A stretch of 17,529 nucleotides of DNA from UBA7236 sp031372705 (GCA_031372705.1 JANMLV010000282.1:1-17529), one strand, 5' to 3'. Positions 1 through 7,289 are shown, counted from the stretch's first letter. Numbers and translations: made by a program. The notes: generated by a model not told the origin, from the letters alone.

Positions 1-1
1 T

Positions 2-898
2 AAAGAAATGTTTGTATATCCGGTTTTTGTGATGAAGGGAGAAAACATCCATCATGAGATTGGCGCTATGCCCGGTATTTATCATTTTTCGCCCGACACG
101 TTAGCTGTTGAGGTGGCTGAGTGCCTAAAATTGGGTATCAATAAGTTTTTAATTTTTGGAGTTGGTGAAGAAAAAGATGCTGCAGGCACAACCTGTTTCG
201 ACAATGCCAATGCGGTAGCCACGGCTGTTAGAGCACTTCGTGCAGATTTTGGTCATCAAATAATGATTATTACAGATGTTTGCATGTGCGCTTATACCAC
301 TCATGGACATTGTGGTATTTTGCACGGTCATGAGGTTGCCAATGATGACACACTCGAATCGTTAGCAAAAATGGCACTCATGCATGCCGAAGCCGGAGCC
401 GACATCGTTGCACCAAGCGATATGATGGACGGCAGAGTTGGCGCTATTCGCGAAAAACTGGATAGCAATGGTTATGAAAACACAGCAATAATGAGCTATT
501 CTGTAAAATTTGCATCAGGATATTATGGTCCGTTTCGCGAAGCTGCAGACAGTGCGCCGTCGTTCGGCGACAGAAAGACTTATCAAATGGATTTTAGGAA
601 TGGCCGGGAAGCGCTGAAAGAAGCCCTAATGGATGTTGAAGAAGGTGCTGATTTCCTTATGGTTAAGCCCGCTTTGGCTTATCTTGATGTTATTAAAACT
701 GTAAAAGAAAATACGTTATTGCCCTTAGCTTGCTACAATGTTTCCGGCGAATACGCCATGGTAAAAGCAGCTGCTAAGAATGGTTGGATAGATGAACAGC
801 GCATAATTATGGAGAATATGTATGCGTTCACCCGAGCCGGTGCCGATATTATTATCACCTATCATGCAAAAGAAATAATGAAAAATGGATGGTTATAA
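2..898 (+). CDS. hemB: Delta-aminolevulinic acid dehydratase (porphobilinogen synthase), 5' end cut by window edge
   Basis: HemB condenses two 5-aminolevulinate molecules into porphobilinogen, the second common step of cytosolic tetrapyrrole synthesis. Counting from the ATG at position 8, the two active-site lysines are visible: K167 in YSVKFASGYYGPFREAADSA and Schiff-base K220 in FLMVKPALAYLD. The zinc-site cysteines are also present (C92, C94, C102 in DVCMCAYTTHGHCG), so this is the zinc-dependent type rather than the Asp/Mg type. The frame is open through to the window edge, and the residues just after the ATG (FVYPVFVMKG) match the family's internal 'xLIYPLFV' segment. The true start is therefore upstream of the window, and roughly 25-30 residues are missing compared with the usual ~325. 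The stop is TAA. Identification is secure; only the 5' end is unknown. Confidence 0.97.
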   Translation, partial: KEMFVYPVFVMKGENIHHEIGAMPGIYHFSPDTLAVEVAECLKLGINKFLIFGVGEEKDAAGTTCFDNANAVATAVRALRADFGHQIMIITDVCMCAYTTHGHCGILHGHEVANDDTLESLAKMALMHAEAGADIVAPSDMMDGRVGAIREKLDSNGYENTAIMSYSVKFASGYYGPFREAADSAPSFGDRKTYQMDFRNGREALKEALMDVEEGADFLMVKPALAYLDVIKTVKENTLLPLACYNVSGEYAMVKAAAKNGWIDEQRIIMENMYAFTRAGADIIITYHAKEIMKNGWL

Positions 899-1049
899 CG
901 AGTTTGAATAAACAATCGGTTTCCTTTCCGGATTAAATGCAGCATGTTTGGTAATTGGATATGTACTTTATATTAAATTAACCGGCGGCATTTCGACAAT
1001 CACAAACTTTACAGCATCTTTACCACTCATTACCTTCAGTAAACCTTAG
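885..1049 (+). pseudogene. Coding-like tract between hemB and MATE gene, possible broken small membrane protein
   Basis: One frame from 912 to 1046 reads a hydrophobic, protein-like stretch beginning TIGFLSGLNAACLVIGYV and ending LPLITFSKP, closed by TAG at 1047-1049. No good start lies inside it. In the same frame an ATG at 885 (overlapping the hemB end) gives MDGYNEFE and then TAA at 909-911. The alternative ATG at 889 gives MVITSLNK in the neighbouring frame and would need a one-base shift near 911 to join. This could be a small inner-membrane gene broken by a nonsense or frameshift mutation, or a chance open frame of 45 codons. I do not recognise a family. Confidence 0.22.
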
Positions 1050-1050
1050 T

Positions 1051-2382
1051 TTGCAAATTAGCATAACATACCGCGAAATCATACGTCTCAGCATGCCGCT
1101 GATGATAAGCAGCTTATTCAATAACTTGATAAGCCTTATTGGTGTGGCATTTATGGGCCGTGTTGGCGAAACTGAGCTTGCTGCGGCCGGTGTTGCTGCA
1201 TTAGTTTATATTACCATAACCATGATACCATATGGATTATCGGTAGGATTTCAAATAATTATTGCCCGGCGAGCCGGAGAAAACAACCCTGAATCAATAG
1301 GTCATATTTTCAACAATAACCTCATATTTTTAATGGGTGTTGCCGTGTTTCTTTATGCATTCTTAGAGTTTGCTGCTCCAATGATTCTCCGCCCCATGTT
1401 TAGCAGTCCCGAAGTTTTTGAGGCAGGAATGCAATATCTGCACTACAGAAACTATGAGATATTTTTTGCGGTATTCGCTTTTACATTGCTCGGATTTTAT
1501 ACCAGTATTGGCAACAACCAGATTATTACCTGGAGTGCTGTATTAATGCTGGTAGTTAACGTATTTTTCAATTACAATCTGGTATTTGGCAAGATGGGAT
1601 TTCCGGAAATGGGCATTGCAGGCGCAGGATTGGCATCCTTAATTTCGTCGACTGCTGCATGTGGATTAAACTTCTTCTACTTATTGTTTTCAAAATATCG
1701 AAATCAGTTCGGACTGTTTCGTTTTAAGGGTTTCGACTGGGCAATTGTAAAAAGTGGACTCAAAATTAGCGGTCCTGTTGTGTTGCAGCACATGCTCTCG
1801 ACGGGAACTTGGGTTATATTTTTCTTGATGATAGAAAAAATGGGGCCACCTTCACTTGCTGCTTCAAACGTTGCCAAAGAGGTTTATATGGTACTTGGTG
1901 TAACCACTTGGGGAATAGCAAATGCGACTAATAGCTTAGTGAGCAACCTATTGGGACAAAACCGCCATTCCGAAATTTTTGTGTTGTTGAAAAAAGTAAT
2001 ATTAGTTGCCCTGTGCTTTTCATTCCTGTTTTTTGCTTTCATTCTGATATGGCCCGAGGTATTCATTCGCATTTTTACAAACGATGAAACCATAATTGGA
2101 CTTGCTGTTAATCCGGTTAGGATTGTAGGTATTTGTTTAATGATGATGGCTGTATCCAGTGTCTTATTTAGAGCCGTTACCGGAACCGGTGCCACCAGAT
2201 ATTCACTGTTGTTGGAGTTAATTACCTTGGTTGTTTACATGGTTTACGTTTACATCGTAATTAATGTTTTTAATGTGAGCCTGGCTTTTGCCTGGACAAG
2301 CGAATTTGTTTATTGGCTGGTGTTGGCTTGGCTATGCTGGAAATATTTGAAGAGTGGCAAGTGGAAGCAGTATAAAGTATAG
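1051..2382 (+). CDS. MATE-family multidrug/solute exporter
   Basis: This is an integral inner-membrane antiporter of the MATE (MatE, NorM/DinF-like) family, which exports organic cations or drugs in exchange for Na+ or H+. The 443 residues match the family's usual 440-460. The N-terminal segment ITYREIIRLSMPLM leads into the first helix, and the family signature FMGRVGETELAAAGVAALVY follows at about residues 34-53; the rest is a series of about twelve hydrophobic helices. The start is TTG at 1051. No in-frame ATG precedes it, and the first internal ATG (1093) would remove the conserved N-terminal helix entry. It ends in TAG, the only complete gene here that does; the next in-frame stop is a TAA eight codons on. 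Substrate cannot be inferred. Confidence 0.92.
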   Translation: MQISITYREIIRLSMPLMISSLFNNLISLIGVAFMGRVGETELAAAGVAALVYITITMIPYGLSVGFQIIIARRAGENNPESIGHIFNNNLIFLMGVAVFLYAFLEFAAPMILRPMFSSPEVFEAGMQYLHYRNYEIFFAVFAFTLLGFYTSIGNNQIITWSAVLMLVVNVFFNYNLVFGKMGFPEMGIAGAGLASLISSTAACGLNFFYLLFSKYRNQFGLFRFKGFDWAIVKSGLKISGPVVLQHMLSTGTWVIFFLMIEKMGPPSLAASNVAKEVYMVLGVTTWGIANATNSLVSNLLGQNRHSEIFVLLKKVILVALCFSFLFFAFILIWPEVFIRIFTNDETIIGLAVNPVRIVGICLMMMAVSSVLFRAVTGTGATRYSLLLELITLVVYMVYVYIVINVFNVSLAFAWTSEFVYWLVLAWLCWKYLKSGKWKQYKV

Positions 2383-2535
2383 TGCAATTATTGCAATTCA
2401 AATACTTAATGTTTTATATTAGTTAAATTTTATATCTAATTAATAATCAGCCACTTATATTAATTTTATTAAAATTTACAGTTTCCTTCTTTTGTAAAAA
2501 CAAGAGAAAACATTATCTTAGACAAACCATTTAAA

Positions 2536-2976
2536 TTGTCGACAACGCACACTTCTTATCCTTTACAACCTATGGAACTTACAAAATATTTCGAACCGGG
2601 AAGCATCCAATTAGATGAAGGTGCCTGGGTATTTTGGTTTGAGCAACCAGTTGACTTGTCAGCATCTGTTGCTGAACAAATTGATGCGTTTTACAAGGTA
2701 GGCCATTTAATAGCTTGTAACGACCGAATGGCGAAAATGTACGGATATGATGAGCCTGCACAAATTATAGGAGCGCGCATCGCAGACCTGTTGCCTCCTA
2801 CAAACGATAATCTTGAATTTTTACATGAATTCATACGAAACAACTACAAAACACAAGAAGTAGAAACAAAGGAAACCGACCGCAACGGCAGAATTGTGCG
2901 TTTTATTAATACCATGGAAGGAATTATTGAGAATGGAAAAGTGGTAGGGGGCAAAGGAACCCAGCGTTCAATTTAA
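2536..2976 (+). CDS. Freestanding single PAS-domain protein
   Basis: This is a small cytosolic sensor-type protein with one PAS fold and no visible output domain. It has an N-terminal arm (about 1-55), a PAS core containing ACNDRMAKMYGYDEP and GARIADLLPP (about 58-90), and a PAC-like end with KETDRNGRIVRFINTMEGI and GGKGTQRSI. In multidomain histidine kinases this last motif usually reads GTQRDITE and leads on to more PAS units or a kinase. Here the protein stops at TAA immediately after it, and no kinase or DNA-binding sequence follows in any frame. It could be a genuine stand-alone PAS adaptor or the remnant of a sensor kinase. The start is TTG 2536; the in-frame ATG at 2572 is a good alternative and keeps the whole PAS core. 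There are no transmembrane segments. The ligand is unknown. Confidence 0.75.
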   Translation: MSTTHTSYPLQPMELTKYFEPGSIQLDEGAWVFWFEQPVDLSASVAEQIDAFYKVGHLIACNDRMAKMYGYDEPAQIIGARIADLLPPTNDNLEFLHEFIRNNYKTQEVETKETDRNGRIVRFINTMEGIIENGKVVGGKGTQRSI

Positions 2977-3005
2977 ATATAAGTGCTTAATAATCAGGTA
3001 TTTAT

Positions 3006-3040
3006 ATGATTTACATAAACTAATAAATAAGGTAAATCAT
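3006..3040. repeat. Perfect 9-bp inverted repeat in the gap between PAS gene and hydrolase gene
   Basis: ATGATTTAC at 3006-3014 is exactly mirrored by GTAAATCAT at 3032-3040 around a 17-base AT-rich loop. No T-tract follows on either strand, so it is a weak terminator candidate for the PAS gene, or an operator-like dyad upstream of 3246. The rest of 2977-3245 holds only a TAACTTTG -7-like box at 3059-3066 without a matching -33 element; I see no gene there. Confidence 0.4.
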
Positions 3041-3245
3041 CTTCCCGTATTGCTGCAATAACTTTGTTATAGGATATGGTTTACGAAGTCTATACACATA
3101 TTACATTTAGACAGGCAGCTCACTTAACTGCTTCACTTCTTCTTGCTTTATTAAATAAGCGCAGACGAAGGTGATTTTTTCTTGTCATATACCTTCCTTA
3201 AAAACACAGCTAAGATTTTAATTTTTAATACCTAAATTTCATGAC

Positions 3246-4622
3246 ATGAAAAATTTAATTAAAAACAAAAAAACTTTATACATTTTTGCAGCTTTCTTTA
3301 CATTTATATTTTCTTCAATTTCAGCCAATGCCCAGGATATTGATACGCTCGAATGGGAAGAAATAGTTGACCTTAGCGACACCGTTTACAATAGTGGCAT
3401 GGATACCATTTATGTAATTGAAGATTCAACCTCTGAAGCAAGCGGTTTTAGAACTGGCGCTACGCTTGATTGTCTTTTATCTGGTACAACAATGTCCGTC
3501 AACCTCAATAAGACAACAAAGACTATTAACAAAGGTCAGTATGGTATGAATATTACAGGCATGTTTACAAAAAGCACTTTATATGGTGACATATATAGTG
3601 CTGACCAGTGGCAGTGGCTAAGTAATATGCGCCCAAAGGTTTTGCGTTTCCCTGGCGGCTCGAGCAGTAAATTTATGCATCTATTGAGTGCCGATAAAGG
3701 TTATGGGTATGATATTGTTGAAATAACCCGATACCTTGATGCAATTGATAATGACTTGGAAGCACCAAATAATGCAACAGATATTATGGCAGCTACAGAT
3801 GCTACAGCGATAACTTGGTTTGGCGGTGATGCTGATCTTTTACAATCGTTCAAGGATTATAAGGATGATTACTATTATCAAGAACAACTTACATCTGGTG
3901 ATAGATTTATTGACCATTTTATTCGCCTTGTTCAAAAAATAGAAACGGAGAACCAAGTATATGACCCTGCATACATTGTTGATGTAATTGTTTGTTTGAA
4001 TATCCTTACTGAAACAGCAGCAGAGTGCAAAGCAATTTGCGACTATTTACAATCTAACCCTGTGCATAATATAAATGTGGTAGGTGTAGAAATGGGAAAC
4101 GAAACCCCCAATAAGTTTCATAAGGTAATCATGAAGTTTGATGAATTTGAAGATTACTGGAATTATCTTGATGGCGCAACGGTTGCAGGTCAGGACACAA
4201 AAGAAGATTTACTTGGTGAAACTTTATACATTCCTGCTGCTGACAGAAACTTCTTCTTGGTATTTAAAAATAAAGCTATTGGCACCAATTATAAAGTGGG
4301 CTTATGTGCAGAAGGTTTAAACGATCCTATCAATCATGTGTTTAATATCGTGCCTAGTGAAGATGGCGGGTCAAGGACTATAGGTTGGAATGAAGCCTTA
4401 CAGTCACATTATGGCTCATCATTTACTCCCAGCACAATCAAAAAATTTCATGCTGTTATTTTACATACATACTATAACGCCGATTCATGGTATGCAGAAT
4501 GCGTTACTGAAACCGGAACGCTAGCAAGTTATTCCTGCCCGAATTGGGATTTTACAGATGGTGATAGCCGCATTCTACCGGCTTTTGAAGCAGCGAGAAG
4601 TAATTTTAGAAATTTCATGTAG
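3246..4622 (+). CDS. Segment 1 of interrupted hydrolase: signal peptide and first part of catalytic region
   Basis: ATG at 3246 starts a 458-residue product with a typical Sec signal peptide (MKNLIKNKKTLYIF then a hydrophobic core, with cleavage likely near A29). It carries the RFPGG strand and the putative acid/base glutamate E286 in GNE, and it ends NFRNFM at the first TAG. Translated alone, it lacks the nucleophile, the beta-sandwich and the sorting tail, so it should be inactive as a retaining hydrolase. A TAAATTTC sequence at 3233-3240, one base off the TAnnTTTG box, sits just upstream of the start. Confidence 0.8.
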   Translation: MKNLIKNKKTLYIFAAFFTFIFSSISANAQDIDTLEWEEIVDLSDTVYNSGMDTIYVIEDSTSEASGFRTGATLDCLLSGTTMSVNLNKTTKTINKGQYGMNITGMFTKSTLYGDIYSADQWQWLSNMRPKVLRFPGGSSSKFMHLLSADKGYGYDIVEITRYLDAIDNDLEAPNNATDIMAATDATAITWFGGDADLLQSFKDYKDDYYYQEQLTSGDRFIDHFIRLVQKIETENQVYDPAYIVDVIVCLNILTETAAECKAICDYLQSNPVHNINVVGVEMGNETPNKFHKVIMKFDEFEDYWNYLDGATVAGQDTKEDLLGETLYIPAADRNFFLVFKNKAIGTNYKVGLCAEGLNDPINHVFNIVPSEDGGSRTIGWNEALQSHYGSSFTPSTIKKFHAVILHTYYNADSWYAECVTETGTLASYSCPNWDFTDGDSRILPAFEAARSNFRNFM

Positions 4623-5441
4623 AATCGCTATGATTATGACCTTGCAACCTTTAATACCACCTTGCAATTTAATCTTACCAGTTCTAGTAAAAAAGATATG
4701 TGGGTTACTGAGTGGAATTTGAAAGATGAGAATACACCGGATAACGGGAAAATATTTACAAATAGTTTTCAACACGGCTGCCTTTTACAGGAATGGTGGA
4801 TGAAAAATCTGAAACTGAATTTTACATACGGATTCAGGGAAAACTTTTTTAAATATTCAACTTTACAAAACTACGCAGGTGGTTCCGGCATTCAGTTACT
4901 GACACCTGCTGACGAAGAAATAGAGTTGGGTTTATTAGGGAAAAATTATCCCCCTTACAATTTAGCTGCCGGCGACCCACTCAAAAGAAATTACTATGTA
5001 AAAAGAACAGAAACATACATCATGGAATTGATTAGTGTAATCAACAAAGATAATTTGAACTATTTTCCGGCAACGATTGCAACCTATGGTCATAATCCTA
5101 ATATGCCGCCTACATTTTTCATTTCACCTACCAAAGATTACATTTATATGTATTTTACAAATACTCGTTGCAATGAGCAGCGCTATGTTTTGAATCCTGC
5201 AGGCATGTATTTAATGTTCGGATATCAAGTTGAATTAGAGAATGCAACCATTTATGCTGTGGACGCATTTCAGGCATATTCGCAAAGTGGAAAAAGCATG
5301 ATTTATGATTTTAATACCTGCTATACGCCGGCAAATCCATATAACATTGAAATAAATCAGACATACACTTATGCAAACCCCGGATGCACAGCAGCAGATG
5401 GCAGCCTTTGTGTGGTGGTTCCAGGTTACACTGCTGGGTAG
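4623..5441 (+). CDS. Segment 2 of interrupted hydrolase: nucleophile region and beta-sandwich
   Basis: The frame continues directly from the first TAG (next residues NRYDYDLATFNTTLQ) for 272 codons. The only plausible internal initiator near the front is TTG at 4662. It contains DMWVTEWNLKDEN with the putative nucleophile Glu at 4710-4712, then FTYGFRENFFKY and a beta-rich region ending PGYTAG at the second TAG. It has no signal peptide of its own, so independent translation would give a non-exported fragment. The sequence still looks like the continuation of segment 1 rather than a separate gene. Confidence 0.6.
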   Translation, partial: NRYDYDLATFNTTLQFNLTSSSKKDMWVTEWNLKDENTPDNGKIFTNSFQHGCLLQEWWMKNLKLNFTYGFRENFFKYSTLQNYAGGSGIQLLTPADEEIELGLLGKNYPPYNLAAGDPLKRNYYVKRTETYIMELISVINKDNLNYFPATIATYGHNPNMPPTFFISPTKDYIYMYFTNTRCNEQRYVLNPAGMYLMFGYQVELENATIYAVDAFQAYSQSGKSMIYDFNTCYTPANPYNIEINQTYTYANPGCTAADGSLCVVVPGYTAG

Positions 5442-5717
5442 GTAAAAATTCACGTGGTTCCTTATGTGCCTAAAATTGCAGCGGAAAAAACGAATGAGTT
5501 AAATGTTTATCCGAATCCGGCAACGAATGTTTTACATATTACTGCGACAGGAGAAATGAGCGAAGTAGTAATATTTGCAACAACAGGAGAAAAAATCATG
5601 TCTGAAAAAGACCAAATACAATCTATAGACATAAGTTCATTACCTTATGGCATGTATCAAATTGTTTGTATTTTTAAGGATGGAAGCAGTATAGTAAAAT
5701 CTTTTATCAAATCATAA
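5442..5717 (+). CDS. Segment 3 of interrupted hydrolase: T9SS type A sorting domain
   Basis: After the second TAG the same frame reads VKIHVVPYVPKIAAEK and then a complete Por-secretion-tail-type domain: LNVYPNPATNVLHI, then VVIFATTGEKIM, then IDISSLPYGMYQIVC, ending KSFIKS and TAA. Such tails are C-terminal signals that route already-exported proteins through the type IX machinery for cell-surface attachment or release. A sorting tail has no known role alone, which supports reading it as the end of the interrupted gene. GTG at 5454 is the only nearby in-frame initiator. Confidence 0.65.
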   Translation, partial: VKIHVVPYVPKIAAEKTNELNVYPNPATNVLHITATGEMSEVVIFATTGEKIMSEKDQIQSIDISSLPYGMYQIVCIFKDGSSIVKSFIKS

Positions 5718-5721
5718 CCGA

Positions 5722-6615
5722 ATGAAAGGGAAATTTTCGCTCCTTCAATATTCTACAGCAGCAGTTGCGTTACTCAGCGCTACTGCTGCTTATTCTCAGG
5801 TAGTTTATACCGATATTGACCCGGATGTAGTTCTTGATGAACCGGATGAAATGTTCGGCATTGACCTTGACGCTGACGGATTAAATGATTTTAATTTTTT
5901 TAATGAGAGTTTTACAACAACAGTTTTCTATATGGACCTTGCAAATGTAAAGGCACTTTTTGTTGGCGCTTTTGATACAATGCTGAATGGAATTGTCGGC
6001 AGTACCGGATTCTTATCGGGTAGCGGTGGATTTACTTATTATAGACCTTATGCACTTGAACAAGGTGTATTGATTGGAATCTCAAATAATTTCTATAATG
6101 ACAACTATCAAACATTAGCAAAAGAAATTGACAAATTTGATTCTCCTTTTAGCAATACCCATTTAGGTAATTGGTATTCATTTTATGGTGTTGAAATATT
6201 AGACAAATATTTAGGTTTTCGTTTTACGAATGAAGAATCAATTCAACGTTATGGTTGGATACGTTGCAGTGTGATAGACAGCGGGCACACTTTAATTATT
6301 CATGATTATGCTTATGAGTTGCAATCGGATTACCCAATATTAGCCGGAGACACTTCACATTATGTAGATGTAATAAATGTATCCAATACATTTGATGCAT
6401 CGGTTTATAGTTTCAATAAAAGTATTTATGTGCAGCTAAATAATTTTAAGAATGCGCATTTAATTATTTCGGACATAGTAGGAAAAGTAGTATTGAGTAA
6501 AGAATTAGAAAATGTTTCAGAAATAATAAATATGACAAATTATGCAGGTGGGATATATTTGGTGACGATCAGGCAGGAGGATAAAATTTATACTAAAAAA
6601 GTATATATTGAATAA
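5722..6615 (+). CDS. Secreted T9SS type A sorting-domain protein of unknown function
   Basis: This 297-residue secreted protein begins four bases after the hydrolase stop, so the two are probably cotranscribed. It has a signal peptide (about 1-25, hydrophobic core AVALLSATAAYS). A beta-rich body follows, with an acidic DLDADGLNDF segment (48-57) resembling a DxDxDG calcium-binding loop and a RYGWIRCSVIDSG...IIHDYAYE segment (about 175-200). The type A sorting tail (about 215-297) contains the strands AHLIISDIVGKVVLS and YAGGIYLVTI. Body motifs of this kind recur in Bacteroidota secreted proteins known only as T9SS cargo; I do not recognise an enzymatic function. Because it starts so close behind the interrupted gene, upstream termination may affect its expression if no separate promoter exists. 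Confidence 0.85.
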   Translation: MKGKFSLLQYSTAAVALLSATAAYSQVVYTDIDPDVVLDEPDEMFGIDLDADGLNDFNFFNESFTTTVFYMDLANVKALFVGAFDTMLNGIVGSTGFLSGSGGFTYYRPYALEQGVLIGISNNFYNDNYQTLAKEIDKFDSPFSNTHLGNWYSFYGVEILDKYLGFRFTNEESIQRYGWIRCSVIDSGHTLIIHDYAYELQSDYPILAGDTSHYVDVINVSNTFDASVYSFNKSIYVQLNNFKNAHLIISDIVGKVVLSKELENVSEIINMTNYAGGIYLVTIRQEDKIYTKKVYIE

Positions 6616-6650
6616 GCAGCCCAACCACATCCTATAACATGGGCTTTGGC

Positions 6651-6683
6651 AAAAAAAAACGGAGATGTGTGCACATCTCCGTT
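6651..6683 (-). terminator. Rho-independent terminator for the minus-strand PUR-alpha gene
   Basis: A perfect 12-bp stem (6658-6669 with 6672-6683, core GGAGATGTG/CACATCTCC) is flanked by a run of nine A on the plus strand (6651-6659). Read on the minus strand, the hairpin is followed directly by a T-run, the classic intrinsic terminator layout, just after the minus-strand gene ending at 6702. On the plus strand there is no T-tract after it, so it would stop the gene ending at 6615 less efficiently. Confidence 0.85.
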
Positions 6684-6701
6684 AAGCTTGATTGTGTGTT
6701 A

Positions 6702-7190
6702 TCATAGCTTCAGATCATCATCATCCAGATATTTAGTTCCGAAATCAGATGGGCTGTCTTCATTATTGTCCTCTATATTTTCCTCGCTGTTATTATCATG
6801 GTCATCTTGCATTGCTTCGTTTTGAAGGCTGTCGTTATTAGTGCGCTCCTCGCGGTAATTGTCGTTTCCGCCATGCTCACGGTAGCCATCACCATCCTGT
6901 TCATCATACTTATGTGCAAATGCATCAAAGTCGAAATCGGGCATTAAACCTTTAATATGGTCAACCACTTCATTCATTTCACTTAAAAACTTGTTGAAGT
7001 CTTCTTTGTAGATAAACAGTTTATGCCTTTCATATCCGTTACCATCGAAGCGCTTTTTACTTTCGGTAATGGTAAGGTAATAGTCGTTTGCCTTCGTTGT
7101 TCTTACATCAAAAAAGTAGGTCCTGCGTCTGCCGGCGCGTATTTTACGTGAAAATACGCTGTCGTTTCGGTTGCTGTTTTCGTGCTCCAC
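6702..7190 (-). CDS. PUR-alpha-like (DUF3276) nucleic-acid-binding protein with acidic tail
   Basis: This small cytosolic protein belongs to the bacterial PUR-alpha/DUF3276 family, whose studied relatives (such as Borrelia BpuR) bind single-stranded DNA or RNA and act in post-transcriptional regulation. The PUR fold covers about residues 11-88: VFSRKIRAGRRRTYFFDVR, NDYYLTITESKKRF and HKLFIYKEDFNKFLSEMNEV are close to the family pattern. Residues 92-162 form a low-complexity acidic tail rich in D, E and N, ending LDDDDLKL, and are probably disordered. The start is GTG at 7190 (MEHENSNRN if read as Met); there is no nearby in-frame ATG. It lies 99 bases downstream of the ABC exporter on the same strand and ends at a strong terminator. 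The stop is TGA. Its targets cannot be inferred. Confidence 0.88.
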   Translation of the reverse strand: MEHENSNRNDSVFSRKIRAGRRRTYFFDVRTTKANDYYLTITESKKRFDGNGYERHKLFIYKEDFNKFLSEMNEVVDHIKGLMPDFDFDAFAHKYDEQDGDGYREHGGNDNYREERTNNDSLQNEAMQDDHDNNSEENIEDNNEDSPSDFGTKYLDDDDLKL

Positions 7191-7289
7191 TGTCTTCGTT
7201 TTTTAGATAATTTGGGTTGTTGTATTCACCAAATTTTCCGAAATATAAAAAGATTTTAAAATAACATGTTAATATTTAAAAATTTTATT

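Larger units (their letters stand above)
3246..5717 (+). pseudogene. Secreted glycoside hydrolase (clan GH-A-like) with T9SS tail, interrupted by two in-frame TAG codons
   Basis: Three open segments lie in one frame and read as a single 823-codon protein if the TAG codons at 4620-4622 (codon 459) and 5439-5441 (codon 732) are passed. In order it has a signal peptide (residues 1-29, ending SSISANAQ), a short acidic linker, a (beta/alpha)8-type catalytic region, a beta-sandwich-like region, and a T9SS type A sorting domain (about 740-823, with LNVYPNPATNVLHI). Catalytic landmarks are RFPGG at 134-138, VEMGNE with likely acid/base E286, and WVTEWNL with likely nucleophile E489. These resemble retaining clan GH-A enzymes such as GH39, GH51 and GH79; I cannot assign a family or substrate. 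No frameshift is seen, and both TAGs are one transition from CAG (Gln). Explanations are decay, population or assembly error, or amber readthrough. I label it pseudogene as the default. Confidence 0.75.

Noticed and set aside
1884..2195. Minus-strand open frame of 103 codons inside the MATE gene
   Set aside because: It lies wholly antisense to a well-supported membrane protein, and its translation shows no domain or signal pattern.
3100..3190. Minus-strand short frame starting near 3187 and encoding 22 basic residues
   Set aside because: It is too short and has no supporting signal; a chance ATG in AT-rich DNA is sufficient.
5415..5461. 8-base direct repeat GTGGTTCC flanking the second TAG (5415-5422 and 5454-5461)
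   Set aside because: A single 8-mer pair is expected by chance, and no deletion or insertion signature accompanies it.
3246..5717. Genome-wide reassignment of TAG to an amino acid
   Set aside because: More than ten long housekeeping frames in the window contain no internal TAG, and the MATE gene ends in TAG at a sensible family length. TAG as a common sense codon is not supported; only local suppression or readthrough remains possible.
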